Below are positions 25,394-37,640 of a stretch of DNA of 64,000 nt, piece by piece (the stretch's first letter is position 1; every line of letters starts with the position of its first letter). The notes under the pieces are model-generated. The model ran no database searches and was not told the DNA's origin. It saw only the letters and a program-made list of their open reading frames with translations. Position numbers and translations under genes: made by a program. Source of the DNA: Larimichthys crocea (taxonomy: Eukaryota; Chordata; Actinopteri; Sciaenidae); the NCBI RefSeq assembly GCF_000972845.2, contig NC_040019.1, forward strand, positions 9,553,868-9,617,867, read 5' to 3'.

Positions 25394-28300
25394 AGCACAA
25401 GAATAAACCACCTGTCATCGTCTCCAGCTCAGCAGCGAGCAGAAAGGGAACACGGGTAAAAATGGAATAAGCAATGTCTCCAAAACTTCAGCACTGGCTC
25501 TGAGTAAAATTTAATTCTTTAGAAATGCATTTCAACTGTCTTAAGAGCAGCAGACAGCCTTGAGGGACTGACTCTGATAATGGATTTTAAGCCCTCCGTG
25601 TGGCATGTCGCTGCTCTGTGTTAGCACCCACTCTGACAAGGGTGGTTAAAATAACACCAACCCCAAAAGCGCCAGAAAAGAAAATAATACCACTGCGTCT
25701 GTGATCCTCTAAGTTAATCTTTGAAGACTAGAAGGCTTTGTCAGTCCTTTTGTCTGCGTATTAATCAGCTGCACACAGAGGCATGAGACAGTCTCAATAT
25801 ATATATTATAATAATATTTCAAACAACATTTAACTTTCTAAAAATATGAGTTAAAGCTAAATCTTTACTTTATTTAACACGTTAATTCAGGGCGGTTCTT
25901 TGATATAATTCTACCTGAGCAAATGGTCAGCTGAGGGAGAACGACAATATATAGTTGTGTGTTTGCTCATGTTTGTGGCAACTATTAATAAAACATGTCA
26001 CAGTGTGTCCAGGGGCTTGATGTGGGATAGACTTTGACAAACAATCTAATTAACACATACTCATTCATATTTTATATACACTCTCTGCACTGGCTGCTAC
26101 TTTACACCTCTAGGCCCAATAGGTATTCATCTTGGGGCAGGTTTGTTACAGGTATGTAGCAAATCTTAGTCTCCAGCCCCATATACAATGCAATGCTGTG
26201 AAAATCCATAAAACATGGGTGACACTGTAAATAATTTGACAGATTACCTAATACAGCTGTAATATCAGCTATTTCATACAATGAAAAGCATATAATGTAC
26301 ATTAGCCAACATGACTGGATTTAAAGTTTAGTAATCCAACCCTACATGAAAGCCTTTTAGTGTTGTACTGCACAAAGTGTTAAATTAGGTATAATGACCC
26401 TATACCTTTATACCATAACTTTAAAAGCCACTTATGTCAGTAATTCTATATTTGGAGAACAGACTAAGGCTTTGCAGCCTTTAGAATATCACAAAACAGA
26501 CAGAAAAATGCACGAAATACTTGTTAGAAGCCACATTCAACTGTGCTACTCAGGAAAGAGTGACAGTACACCACTGCCATTCATGCATATGTTTAATAAA
26601 TTATCCATGTTGCGTGTGCTTGGGTGGCACAGCAGAAGAACGGCAACAACAGCAGAGACCTAGGGTTATTGTAAGTGTTATCACATCATCAGTGACAAAA
26701 TGATGAACATTATACTGTCAACACGTTTGGGGGCATTACCACAACATGTAGATGTAAACATAAACAGCACAGCCACAAGCTGCTAAATATGTCAAGGGTG
26801 GAAATCGTCTTGGTACTAATGAATGATGGGGAATATAACTCAGGTTTCTTAATACGGAGTAGTCGTCATGGTAACACAGATTTTCATGAATTGTATATAC
26901 AAATAACAGAAGGAAGGAATACTTTGTTTATTTCAGGAAGAAGAAAGTGTTTGTCTTTGGTCGACACAAAACAACGAAAAGACCAGTCGATTTATAGCTC
27001 TGTCCAAGCTCTTAATGGCTCACCAAACCATCCTCCAGCAATTGAGATGGCTCATCAATTTAATTACTTTACAACCCAGGTCCGCCCCTTGCTGTCAGAA
27101 TCCTGGCACTGGAAGTTTCCGGTCGCCCTGTACTTGTAAATATGCCAGGAGTAAACCTCTTTTGCACTGCAGTTTATGTTGCACTTAAAATTAAACTAGA
27201 GTTTATGAATCAAAAAGGGCTGTATGAAGACAGACAGACAGAAATATATATTAAAGATGTAATTCATAATACATATTCTATGCAAAATAGTAGCATCTAA
27301 ATGCGTAAAAAGTGGTGTAGCATTAAAAAACGTAATGGTAGCACTACTTTTACTTTGCTCTTCTTCTCACTGGACCATTTACTATTGATCCATATTACAG
27401 TGAAAAACAGCCCCATCATATCATTAGGGTGAAATGACACAACTTATGTATCTTTTTCAAAAGACAATTTCTGTAAATTCCCTAAATTCTACATGAGTAA
27501 AAACTTGCTTTAAGTCCACAGTCACACACACCTTGTGTGGTATCGGTTAGGTCTGTGTACAATGAATGCAGGAGCACACACTACAACGGTGTGAGCCATA
27601 ACTGCTTCTAACCACAGAGCCCTATAGTATACGCATATACACTAAAGAACATAGAGGAACACCAAAGCATGCTAATTATGATTGTAAACAGCACATAAAA
27701 TATTATAGATTGCTTGGAAATATCACAAAAGCCACGCTATATAGCAGATGGTATGCAAATTTAATGAGTAGCATTATCTTGGGAGAGAAACATTAAAAAG
27801 AGGTGATTATGTAAATGAAGGAATTTTAGAATATATACCTCGTATCACTTCAATACTCAGTCTGCAAAATCTGAGCAGCAGAGGCCCTTATGTGAACTTA
27901 AATAACGATGATTACAGTTATTTTACATTTATTTTACATTATTTGCTTGAAAAAAAGAGGAAATAGGTTATTGTTCGTCCAGAGGTTTCTATTTCCATGA
28001 AACCGAGGGGAAATGCACAGTTGTGGCTAAAACACATGCAATGTGAATGCTAGGATTCTCACACAGCCTGCATTTGTAGCTCATGTGTGTCTCACCAGAC
28101 AAAAAGCTTAAATCCAACATTACTAGTTTGGCTCTTGTCTGCTGCCCCACTTAAATCGGTTGTCAACACCTTCTGAGCTCCGATACCTAGTTAGCTACAG
28201 CTCAGTGTCAGTAAAGCTGACAGCCTGGATGATGAGTGTAACTACTAGACCTTTTATCAATAGATGTATTACAGGCATCTCTCTCTCTAACTGTACATTT

Positions 28301-28400
28301 TATTATAGACATTATACCAATCATTAAATGGCAAACACAAGACATTTTCATAAAACCTGGCCTTTTATTACCACCAAGGCAATTTAACACACACACTTAC

Positions 28401-28551
28401 CATGCACCCAGATGAGTCTAACTGTCTGTCAGAAACACACTTGAAGTTTTTCTTGCAGCCACCATTATCTTTAGAGCAGTCACGGACGGGCCCAAAAGAT
28501 GCCAGCAGGTCCTCGACTGTCTCAAAGTAAGTGGACATCATGGCCTCTTCC
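28401..28551 (-). CDS. astn2: astn2 exon G: start of EGF-like 2
   Basis: This 151-base exon has acceptor CCATACCAG and donor TGCATG/GTAAGT. It enters in phase 2 and leaves in phase 0. The translation starts [20 protein letters not shown], then [18 protein letters not shown], then [12 protein letters not shown]. Four cysteines (RDC, GGC, FKC, SGC) open the second EGF-like module, which is finished by exon H. The exon sits between the two largest fully contained introns (13.1 and 11.7 kb). The acceptor has a weak pyrimidine tract, so its strength is uncertain, but the homology fixes it. Confidence 0.94.
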
Positions 28552-29462
28552 CTGGTATGGGAGATACAAAATGTTAAAAAGTAGAAAATACAGATGGCTA
28601 GATGATAAATAGGTAAATAAGGTCATACTAAGTAATGACAAGTGAATATAAATGCTTGAGCAGCTGAACATAATCCTTCACCGCCTGCAGAGAATTCTTT
28701 TGTGACTTTGCTGTTTCTAGTGCAATTAAGAAACTATTCATGCTTGCGCATAATGTGACAGAATTGTGAAGTTCTGATGGCATTTGCCCTTCCACCTGAT
28801 ATTAATGACTAGTTGTAATGTTTGCAAAAAAAAAAGAACATAACAAGAGATCTGTTATTGCATACAGGAAATTTTTTGTTTCTCAATATGACTTGATTCC
28901 TCAGTGAGCTTACATTTTGTTTCGTGACTGACAGTGCAAAGGCAAATATTAATAAATCCAATCCAATAGTAGTTTAAAATATATGTACCCTAGGGCTTAT
29001 GTTGTGCTGCAGTATGCTACAGCAGTTTTAAAACACCTGTTTAAAAGTTTCAGTGGAGTGATGCGTGCAGGTGTTCATGCTGGTTTGTGGTGGGTCATGT
29101 CTGTGACTAATCGGCTCATTGGCATTAATTGGACATGTTTGTCACACTGTGTTGATGGAGAGCTTAGGGAATCAGTATTCTCCATCCATAAATTTGCAGT
29201 ACTAATCCAAGGGCCAAGGCATCCGGGCCCGCCCTAGCTGGCAGAAGAACAAAAAAGGAAAAGCACAGACAGATGCAGGCATATGCACTGAAACAGATGC
29301 AATAAAAGTAAATAGTAGATTAAAATGAATTTATTCCTTATGTCTTTATTTCTAATTTAGTTAATTAAATGCATTTAAATTAACATTTGATTTGTTGATA
29401 GGATAACATTGTGATAATACATTTTCTTTTATTTATTTTTATTTATTTGTGGAACTCTAATT

Positions 29463-29702
29463 ATGACTGTGTCACTAAATTACATAGCAATCCGTCCAGT
29501 AGTTGATGAAATGTCATTCAAAACCAAACAGACATTGTTGTGGTGCCACTGGGCAGACAGGATCATCAAAATTGGTGTAATCCTCTGGGGACCATGAATA
29601 TCTGTGCATAATTTCATTAAAATCTGTCAGGGTAACAGATTGTACAGTTTGAGATATCTCAGGTAAAAAAAAAATGGTGGACTGACTTATCCCTAAAGCC
29701 AA
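29463..29702 (-). repeat. Common unclassified teleost interspersed repeat
   Basis: On the minus strand the sequence runs from GGCTTTAGGGATAAGTCAGT through GATATTCATGGTCCCCAGAG, GATTACACCAATTTTGATGA and TTTTGAATGACATTTCATCA to ACTACTGGACGGATTGCTAT. This order, with an ATTCATGGTCCCCAGAGGAT core and a CTATTGGATGGATTGCCATG-like end, recurs widely in fish non-coding DNA. I do not know its class. The open frame it carries (62 codons) is not a gene. Confidence 0.65.
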
Positions 29703-32700
29703 AAAAGGCTGAGCACATGAGTGTGCTTTGACTGGTGTTAGAGGAAGTTAGAGTTAGGGCAAAGTTCAGTTGATTTATGTTTATGTTTATGCAATATGTT
29801 GTGTGCACGCTTATGTGTGTATCAGTTACTCTGCCTTTGCCAAGGCCACTACTAAAAAAAAAATCAAAGATAATAATAAAGAAAGGAACAATCTTTGTGG
29901 TTTCCTCTGTGAGATGTCAGCTGGACTAGTACTGTAGAGCTCAGCTGCTGTGCTCACTTCAGCATGCTCAGCCATGCCCATACACTGATCTCTGCATGCC
30001 GCTGTCAGAGTGAACCAAGGGGTAAGCAACCCCTGTGTTTTTCTTTGCACAGAAACAAAAGCACTGTCTCTCTGCAACGTGACCACGGGGACCACAGTGT
30101 GTTGTGAGGGCGACTTGACTCTACAAACAGCAACACGATCTCGGATGATGGGGAGACAGATGCCCTGCTGAGCAAGGAGGATTTTGGAGCACTGTCACTT
30201 TGTCTGTGTTGTTGTCTCTATGTACTTGGGTGCTTACGTGATGATGTCATTTCAAAGAAAAAAACTGTTTATAGGGCCACTGAACCAATAACACATACTG
30301 ATGTTGGTGTTCCTTTGAAATAAAATATCCTTTAGTAACCTCTCTTCAGAAACCATCACAGATGTTTGTGATTTATCTCACAAATTTCTTCAGTGAGCAA
30401 AAAAGTCAAAGGAAATTTATTGAATCAGTATCCACTGTTAAAAAGAATATGAAAAGAACTGTATATTGTGACCTTGTCAATGGTTTCAGGCAAAACATTA
30501 AAATTCATCAAAAAGGAAGGAATGCTCTGTGCAAAGCACTGACAAAAATACCTTCAGAATTCATATCTTATTAATGTAAGCAAGGATGTATTACCGGTAG
30601 ATGTGGGCTCTGCCGTATACCTACCTTTTCAATTACAAAACAGTATCCTTTTTTTTTTCATTTTCATAGTGTCTGACCATGTGTGATGAGCATCCAGAAT
30701 GCTGCACAGCACCCCACATTGTTTTAAGCAAAGGTTTCTGCATTTGAAATATTTGGTTTTCATGTTAGATTTATGGCACATCAGTCCATAACTGTCACAT
30801 CTTGAGCAGTGAGCAGTGAAGTATTACCACTCACTGACAGCACATTGGAACTGTCCCCCTTTGCAAAATCTAACCCTAACCCTCACTTTTCTGACACATT
30901 GCTGCGCTAATAGCAAATCACTGACTGTCTCAGGATCCAAACATAAGTAAGGAGAGTTTGTTTTTTGCAATCTAATTATATAGTAGCCCTGTGGTTATTT
31001 GCACTTTGCGTTACTAATGGCCACCTAATTATAACTATGCCTATGGTCCATCTGATTTGAGCATTCATTCAAATGTGGATATGAATGGCATCAACTAAAC
31101 AGGAACTGAACATGTATTTTGAAATAGTTTCAGTCTGTTGACCACCAAGACAGAGAATAATAATATTAACAATGATATTTTAATCATTTTAGATAACAGA
31201 CCCTTTGTTTAAACAATATTATATAGACTAAAACATTTTAAGATAATTAAAATGTCATCTTCGTTTTGGAGCAAATAAAGCAATGTTTTATTGCCCCTAA
31301 TAGAAACTGGTGATGTGGTTATGGCAGACCCATTATGCATCAGTAGTATTGATGTCATCCAGTACTTGAGATCGATGCAGTAATGCAACCCTCCAAACAC
31401 ACTTTTTGTTTGGCAATATATTACATTATTACAGTACATATTCACTGTTGAGCAGCTGTGATTTAGTTCAGTATTTGGGTGATGCATGCTTTTCTTAAGG
31501 CCAAATAAACAGTATTTGTACACAGGGTGATAAATTAACCTTTTGGTCAACCAGCCACAGAAACCGGACGATATCTAAAATTCATGTACTTAATTGCATT
31601 ATTCAGCTTTGTTTTGGTCAGCAATTCTAGGATAGCCATAGGATTTGTGAACTGAACTCTTCAAATATTTAGGATGAGAATTCCACAAAACTGCTAAAGA
31701 AGTTCACATTTTGTTTATTCTTCCATATTCATTTTTATAATTGGTACAGTGGATCACTATTATTGCCAAAAGGACATGCATAAAATGAACCATTATTCTT
31801 AATTATTTTTCAGTTAAAGGTCCTCATGAAGCATAGGTCAGAATGAAGCAATGGAGCAAAAATAATTACACATCCTTTATTCAGTTTACAAATACAACAC
31901 AGATTAGCCTAAAATTGAGTCCTCTGGGCAATGGAGGAGGTGGAGCAGAAAATTCTGGTACTATCTATATCCTTTTCTGTAGAAACTTTGCCCACCTCCA
32001 CTCTGAGGCAAGCTGACAGATGTGACAGATGAAGTCATCCCGGATCTTCCTCAAGATCTGGTCTTCGGTTGTTGTACACCTCCAAAAGAGTCAGACTGAG
32101 GGGTCATTCTTAATATAGATTTCTGAACAACTGTCTCAATGTGGAGGAGTCAGATCTTAAAACCAAGGTTTTATTCGATTTTTAAACTTTTTACCCCATC
32201 ATGCAGCCTGAGACCACCCACCTCGTGGAGGACCCAACTGCTTCTAATCTCTGTTGATTTCTCTGGTTAAAAACCAGTGCACAGGCGTGTGGTCAGGACA
32301 AGGACTAAACAGAAAATCAAGACCTTTGCTTTATGTCTCAACTTCAGTTTCACAACCATTTTCTGATACTACACTTGTAGGACCCCAATAAGTGTACTGT
32401 ATGATTTACAAATGCTGCTTTCTCCTCCTGGGTGGTTCAGCTCCATGACCAATGTACCTTAAACCTGGGGATAATTTTGCACATTGTCACACTCAGCTTC
32501 AAACTCTGATGTTGATCTGATGATCAGAGGTCATATATACCAAGGAAGCCAGAAACCCAACACACCCAAATACAATGGAAATGTTGCCACATCATTACCA
32601 AACTGAATAACCGTGATGAATTTAAAAACAGGAGAGGGGACAGGGTGTCTTCTTGTCACATTGATATCGCAATATAATGTGCTTGAAACACTGGCAAAGG

Positions 32701-32984
32701 ATAAACCTTGTGTATTGGAACTGAATGGCTTACAACAGGGACTCTGGCAGCACATTTCACAGGATACCTAAAGAAACACCACCCAAATCCAGAAAACGTA
32801 TGGAATCATCAAAAGCAAATTCCAATGATCACTTGATTATCTGCTTGGAGAAAACAAGCTCAGACACTGTTCCAGAGCCAAGGACCATGCAAGTCAAAAG
32901 GTAGAGATCTGTGCAATGCCTACAGGGCAAAGGTTAGAGGTGGAACAGATTTAGTCACTGTGGACCTCTGAAATGAAACCTTGC

Positions 32985-33303
32985 CCTTAGAGCATGGAAT
33001 GTAATCACTGTTTGGGAAAAGTGCCTGATTTGGTGTATGGAGTTGAGAGGTACCAACAAAATGCAGTTGGGCTCACCTCTATGCACAGCATTGGCTCTGG
33101 AACCAATCTCCTTGATAGAAGGTGGACTCTCTCCTACTCAGGCATTGTCCATGTTGAGACGTGCCAGGCGGCTGTAGGACTACTGACAAATCACTGGCTG
33201 GGCTGCTGCACGGATGGACTCTCCCGGTGGATGAGAGGGTCACCATCATTAAGCTGCGTAATGCAGAGAGAAAAACTATTACTGTTGTTTGCGCAAATGC
33301 GCT
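32985..33303 (+). mobile_element. Non-LTR retrotransposon fragment: APE-type endonuclease remnant
   Basis: Plus-strand translation gives GKVPDLVYGVERYQQNAVGL, TSMHSIGSGTNLLDRRWTLS and YSGIVHVETCQAAVGLL. After a frameshift near 33225 it continues DERVTIIKLRNAERKTITVV and CANA. The order (VERY, GLTSxHSxGSGTxLLxRxWTLxYSG, then NERV followed by TVVCA) is that of the N-terminal part of the endonuclease domain of a LINE abundant in fish. It ends abruptly at about 33303, so the catalytic core and reverse transcriptase are absent here. The frameshift and loss of the remainder make it non-functional. The upstream 1 kb might be its 5' region. Confidence 0.75.
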
Positions 33304-33305
33304 TT

Positions 33306-33318
33306 GTTGCTAGGCAAC
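33306..33318. promoter_or_regulatory. X-box-like (RFX) motif
   Basis: GTTGCTAGGCAAC fits the RFX X-box pattern RYYNYY-N-RRNRAC exactly, and its flanks extend the symmetry to 7-base arms (TTGTTGC and GCAACAA). It lies just past the endonuclease remnant, deep in an intron. Whether it is used is unknown; it could equally be part of a repeat end. Confidence 0.35.
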
Positions 33319-36300
33319 AATGGCTAGTAAGCTGTCTCGCACAGCAGCCCAGGTTACAAATAAATCTAACAGCTACACAAATTAGGCGCCAAATTTTTAA
33401 ATATTGGAGCTGAACACAACATAAACTGAATACTATGTCCATACAGACAAGCTTTACATTATGAGCACCAAATCCATTCTGCAATTTCTAAATCACACGT
33501 AACTATTTAAACTAGGTGTCCTGAAGTCAAGAAAGATTAATAGTGTATCTAACTGGGTTGATTTGTCTTTATACTGTATATAATCTCATAACAAAAACTG
33601 AAGTATTTGTGAGGATAATCTCCATGGCAGGTCTATGAAGACCTTGCCCTTTCTCAAACCGATTCTCATCCACTAGACCTACCTGGTGGGCACTCTGCAT
33701 TAAGGGATAAGGTACGGTATTAACAAACAGCTAGGGTCCACCATCAACTCTCCACTATGAGCAGGAAGCATCAGTAACCAGGAATACTGAAAGATGCTTT
33801 AATTGTATAACTGTGGTGTTACCATACAAGTATATGTATTGTTAAAATGTAAATGTATAGCATATAAAGACAGCTCAAATAAATGTAGAGCCAGATATAT
33901 TTAAACAGTATTAGGAAAGTGTATAAGTGTATGTTTATATTGTGTTTCTATCCTGGTTAGAAAACAAAGGTAATTGTGGGCCTGCTACTGAAGAATTTTA
34001 AGTCATTATTATTTATTATTGCCCACTTTTCTTGAGCATTAGTTAGTTTGATATGGCCTTTAGGGTTGTGAGCCTTTCACACAAAAAGTAGATTTGCAAA
34101 CAGTAGCTCTAGCAAGATGTCGGGTTGCAATTGACTTACACTGTTAAACTATTTTTTGTTTGTCATTTTGGACTTCAAACCTCCCTCTTATGATTGAGAC
34201 ACAGCCTCTGGGTTGCGCCCTTGCTCAGCACATTATTGTGCTGTTAGTGTATAGTACCAAAATATTGAAAAGTTCACTCACTGTCTCTCCCATTCTCTCA
34301 TTCTCACATTTCTTAGTCTTCTTCCCTTTTATATGGCAACTCGATTTTTCTGAATTACAAAGACAACACATGGTGTTCTGCGCATCAGTTCTTTCTGGCA
34401 GGCACTCAAAGCATTGACAAATGACTCCTTAATTCAGAGGAAAACAAAGGGAGGGGAAGGTGAGACAGACAAAAATAATGGGTTGTCTCAGCTGTGAGGT
34501 GCATGCTAACTGGCTCTCCTTCTGGATAGAGGGAATAGTGAGCTGAAGATGAAAAAACAATCAGTTCCAAGATGCCAGTTGCAAGAAAGTCCAGAGGGAG
34601 GAAAATTTGGAAAACAAATACTGAAGAAAACTCTCAGTAAGGCCATCAGAAAGTGTGGAAAGTATTCAGAAACATTTTCCTCTCACTGTTTAATTAACAG
34701 GAGCCTGAAAACTGATCTACATAGATGTATGGAAGAGTAAAGCATGCCATACAACACTACAAAGTTACTTAAAATACATTTTATTCTCTTATAATTCCTA
34801 CATTATTTGTTACAAAACTTAAATCCTGACAGATTTCCTTCCCAAATCATTAGCTAATCAAGATCACCTCTTTTGGCACCATGACTCTGTAGCCTGACCC
34901 AGAAGCACATTGGTTGCATCTAAACACTGACTAATGTACTTGTTATTAATCTCCCTCTCTGCCTTCTTGCTTTTCCAGATGATGAATGACCAGGCGACGC
35001 AGCCCAAAGTTAGAGCGCTGCTCCAGCATGATTACAGAGCCCGTTATTGGTCTGCCCCTGCACTTGATTAATGCTCTTGTTCCAGCTTCCCACAAATATG
35101 CTGACTCTCATCAAGCACTTTCGTCATTGAATAGAGTGCATTTTCTTTAAGCTTGCTGTAATCACTGAGGAAAAATCTGGTGGGTGAAAAAAGCAGGTAA
35201 ACCGAAGTGATAAAATAAAGATTGATATATCAATTCTTTGGTCTGAGTGTAGACTTGTAAAACATTTTGATGGAGATCTGGAGTAAGGAGATATGGATTT
35301 ATGTATTTCATTTTTTCCCCCCTGGTGTCAACTTCCTGCTGTTGCATTGGAATATTGGCAATGGCACATTTTGATGGTTCACTTGATCATGGTGAGTGAG
35401 GTCATTAATCACCTGTGTGGAGTGTCAGCGGGTACTCAGGGTTATTAACGGTTCTTTATTGACAAAAATGCTAGTCTTTGAGCACAGTTTGTAAGTGCCT
35501 GAATTGATGTATGGAGTTATATTCTTGAAGTGTTTGTTGACACACTGACTTTAGTTCAAGAAAATGAGTTAAATAGGTCTGAATTTCTCCACTTCTATAT
35601 ACTCATATAGTATAAATGCAAAGTAAGAAAGTAAGTATCTTGCATTATGGCTTGAATGTACAACACAATGGCTCTTCTTGGCACTACCAAGGCAAGAAAA
35701 AAAAAAGGATTCAGTCTGAATTCTGAAACCGATGCAGTTATTGATCAGTTAACCAGACCAAACACTGCACAGCATACCAGTTCAACATATTTTCTGCTTT
35801 GCATTCCATCCAGGGTTGTGCAGTTGAAAGAAAACCGTATACAGTGTGTGAATGATTACTTTGAACAAAAGGTACTGTCAGGGCAAGTCTCTAAAGGAGG
35901 CTAATTCACAAACATGAGGTCATTTATTGTAATGATTGTCCTTAATATCTTTGCAAATAAATGCACAAAGACAAATGAATTGATTCATACATGTTATTTC
36001 AAATGTGGTATACAGAATGTACTGAGTGTCTCAATTCTGAAATAATCCATCTCATACAATAAATAATTATCCACAGCTCATGCTGAACACAAAAACAGAG
36101 GCTCTGCTTTAATTCTCATGACCCATTTTTATTGCTTTTGTGTGTCCTGTATTTCAATTTTCAATATCCTAACTGCATGAATCTTCCTCAGCAGTGTCTG
36201 GCTTTAAATGTCACGGACTATACAGGTAACGTAACACATGTATAAATAGAATGAGAATAAAGGGAGCGAGTCTGGTGATATAGCTTGATGGCTGGTGCTT

Positions 36301-36629
36301 TAAATCATGGCAGAATTTTAACTATTCTTTTAAAGGTAAATGGTAGACAAGTTGTTTTTGGTACACTTTAAGTCTAGAAGTAATACTGTATGTCAAGAGG
36401 ACATTACCAAGACAGTATGTAGTCAAAGTGAAATCAGGGAAGCACTTTGTTCTTCACACAAGTCTTAACCTCTAACAAACTCTGCACACTCACCACTGTA
36501 GAGCAGGGCACAGCAATTTGCATACAATCAGCATGTACTCAGTAAATGTTCATGTATTTTAAATGTTTTGTGGATCATAATTCATTTTCCTTTGGAAAGT
36601 GAAAGAGTAACCAGAAACTTTAACTTTTA

Positions 36630-37640
36630 TTTACCTTTATTGGGCCATCTGGACTAACCAAAGTAGCACACCAGGGTTACAAAATGGGTTTTCATCAATG
36701 CTTTGAACTCTTCCAGGCAAAAAATTCATTAAGCTGCAATGTGTCCTGTTAGTCCATCACCAGCTGCTCTACCAAATTCGGAGCAAATCCTGGGAACCTG
36801 GTGGAGCAACCATTTGGTAGAGCAGAAATAGCTGTTGGCAAATGATAACTGACAATTACACGGATATGATGGGAGTTCAGTTCATTCAGTATGGCTTTGT
36901 AAATAAAAGTACACCCATGATGTTGACTTAGGCTTAATGAAGACCAGGAGACCAGGTCATAAAGTACACAGTGATATGTACAGGAAAATGAGCTGGATAA
37001 CAAACCTAGAGAACTATGGTACACATAATAACATATAATGTCCCTGTGGTCTAGAACAGCGGTTGCCAGCACCGTTGGCTATTTAGAAGGCCACACCTCT
37101 GTGACCTCATCAGTCTCTTGAGGTCAACTAGCTGGCTTATCCCCATTTCTCCTGCAAAGTCAGATGTCAGTGTGTTGATAGTTTTTGACGTCTGAGAAAT
37201 GTGAAAGTGCTGATGACTCTGCAGTACCAAAAATGTATAGCTGTATGTCAAGAGTTACTGGTTTTATTGAAGGACATGACAGATCTTGGCCAGAATGTGT
37301 CAGTTCAAGCAAGAAGCTAAAGTATACATGATGCCGAGCAAAATGAAATGACATCAGGAAACAAAAGCTTGTCTTAGATACAAGGGAAAAGTTAAGAGCC
37401 AGCGGTCTAGCATAGTTAAGTAAGAAAGGCCCTAGTTTGTTCTAAAAGATCCACCCAAATACCCAAGTACTTAAAGGATGATACTCCTCCTAAAGTGTGA
37501 TTGTCAGGCTTGTCTGCGAGTGAGCTCTAGAGATGATCATGAATTTGGTTTTGTTAGCATTAAGAACCAACTTTATCCCACACAAAGATGCCTGCAGCTG
37601 TTGAAAGATTGGAGTTCATCAACAAACCGATTCAGAGAAA
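36630..37640 (-). mobile_element. Non-LTR retrotransposon fragment: C-terminal end of reverse transcriptase
   Basis: On the minus strand, in order from high to low coordinates, I read LQQLQASLCGIKLVLNANKT with KFMIISRAHS, a frameshift, and SFKYLGIWVD (about 37440-37470). A decayed middle follows. Then come HHGCTFIYKAILNELNSHHI (about 36890), FPGFAPNLVEQLV (about 36750-36790) and EEFKALMKTHFVT (about 36685-36720). LNAxKTKFM and KYLGIWxD are hallmark motifs following the catalytic core of LINE reverse transcriptases. FIYKAxLxxLPSYI and a FKxxLKTHF-like end are typical of the C-terminus. Stops and frameshifts show that it is a dead 5'-truncated copy. Clade is not assigned. Confidence 0.75.

Larger units (their letters stand above)
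16730..28400 (-). other. astn2: astn2 intron between exons G and H
   Basis: This 11671-base phase-0 intron contains the (ATAAT)n array and adjoining SINE-like element at about 17.9-18.2 kb, poly(A) runs at 21881 and 22113, AT repeats at 21906 and 25032, and a nested palindrome at 25347-25393. Open frames of up to 159 codons occur here at 23.7-24.7 kb but show no recognisable protein. Confidence 0.85.

Noticed and set aside
29826..30095. 89-codon minus-strand frame with a hydrophobic C-terminus, considered as an alternative astn2 exon
   Set aside because: No similarity to any astrotactin part, and no acceptor/donor pair that fits the phases of exons F and G.
30870..30883. Telomere-like CTAACCCTAACCCT
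   Set aside because: Only two units; too short to be an interstitial telomeric repeat.
32994..33413. 139-codon plus-strand open frame considered as a host gene
   Set aside because: Its N-terminal half matches a LINE endonuclease and then shifts frame, so it is a retrotransposon remnant.
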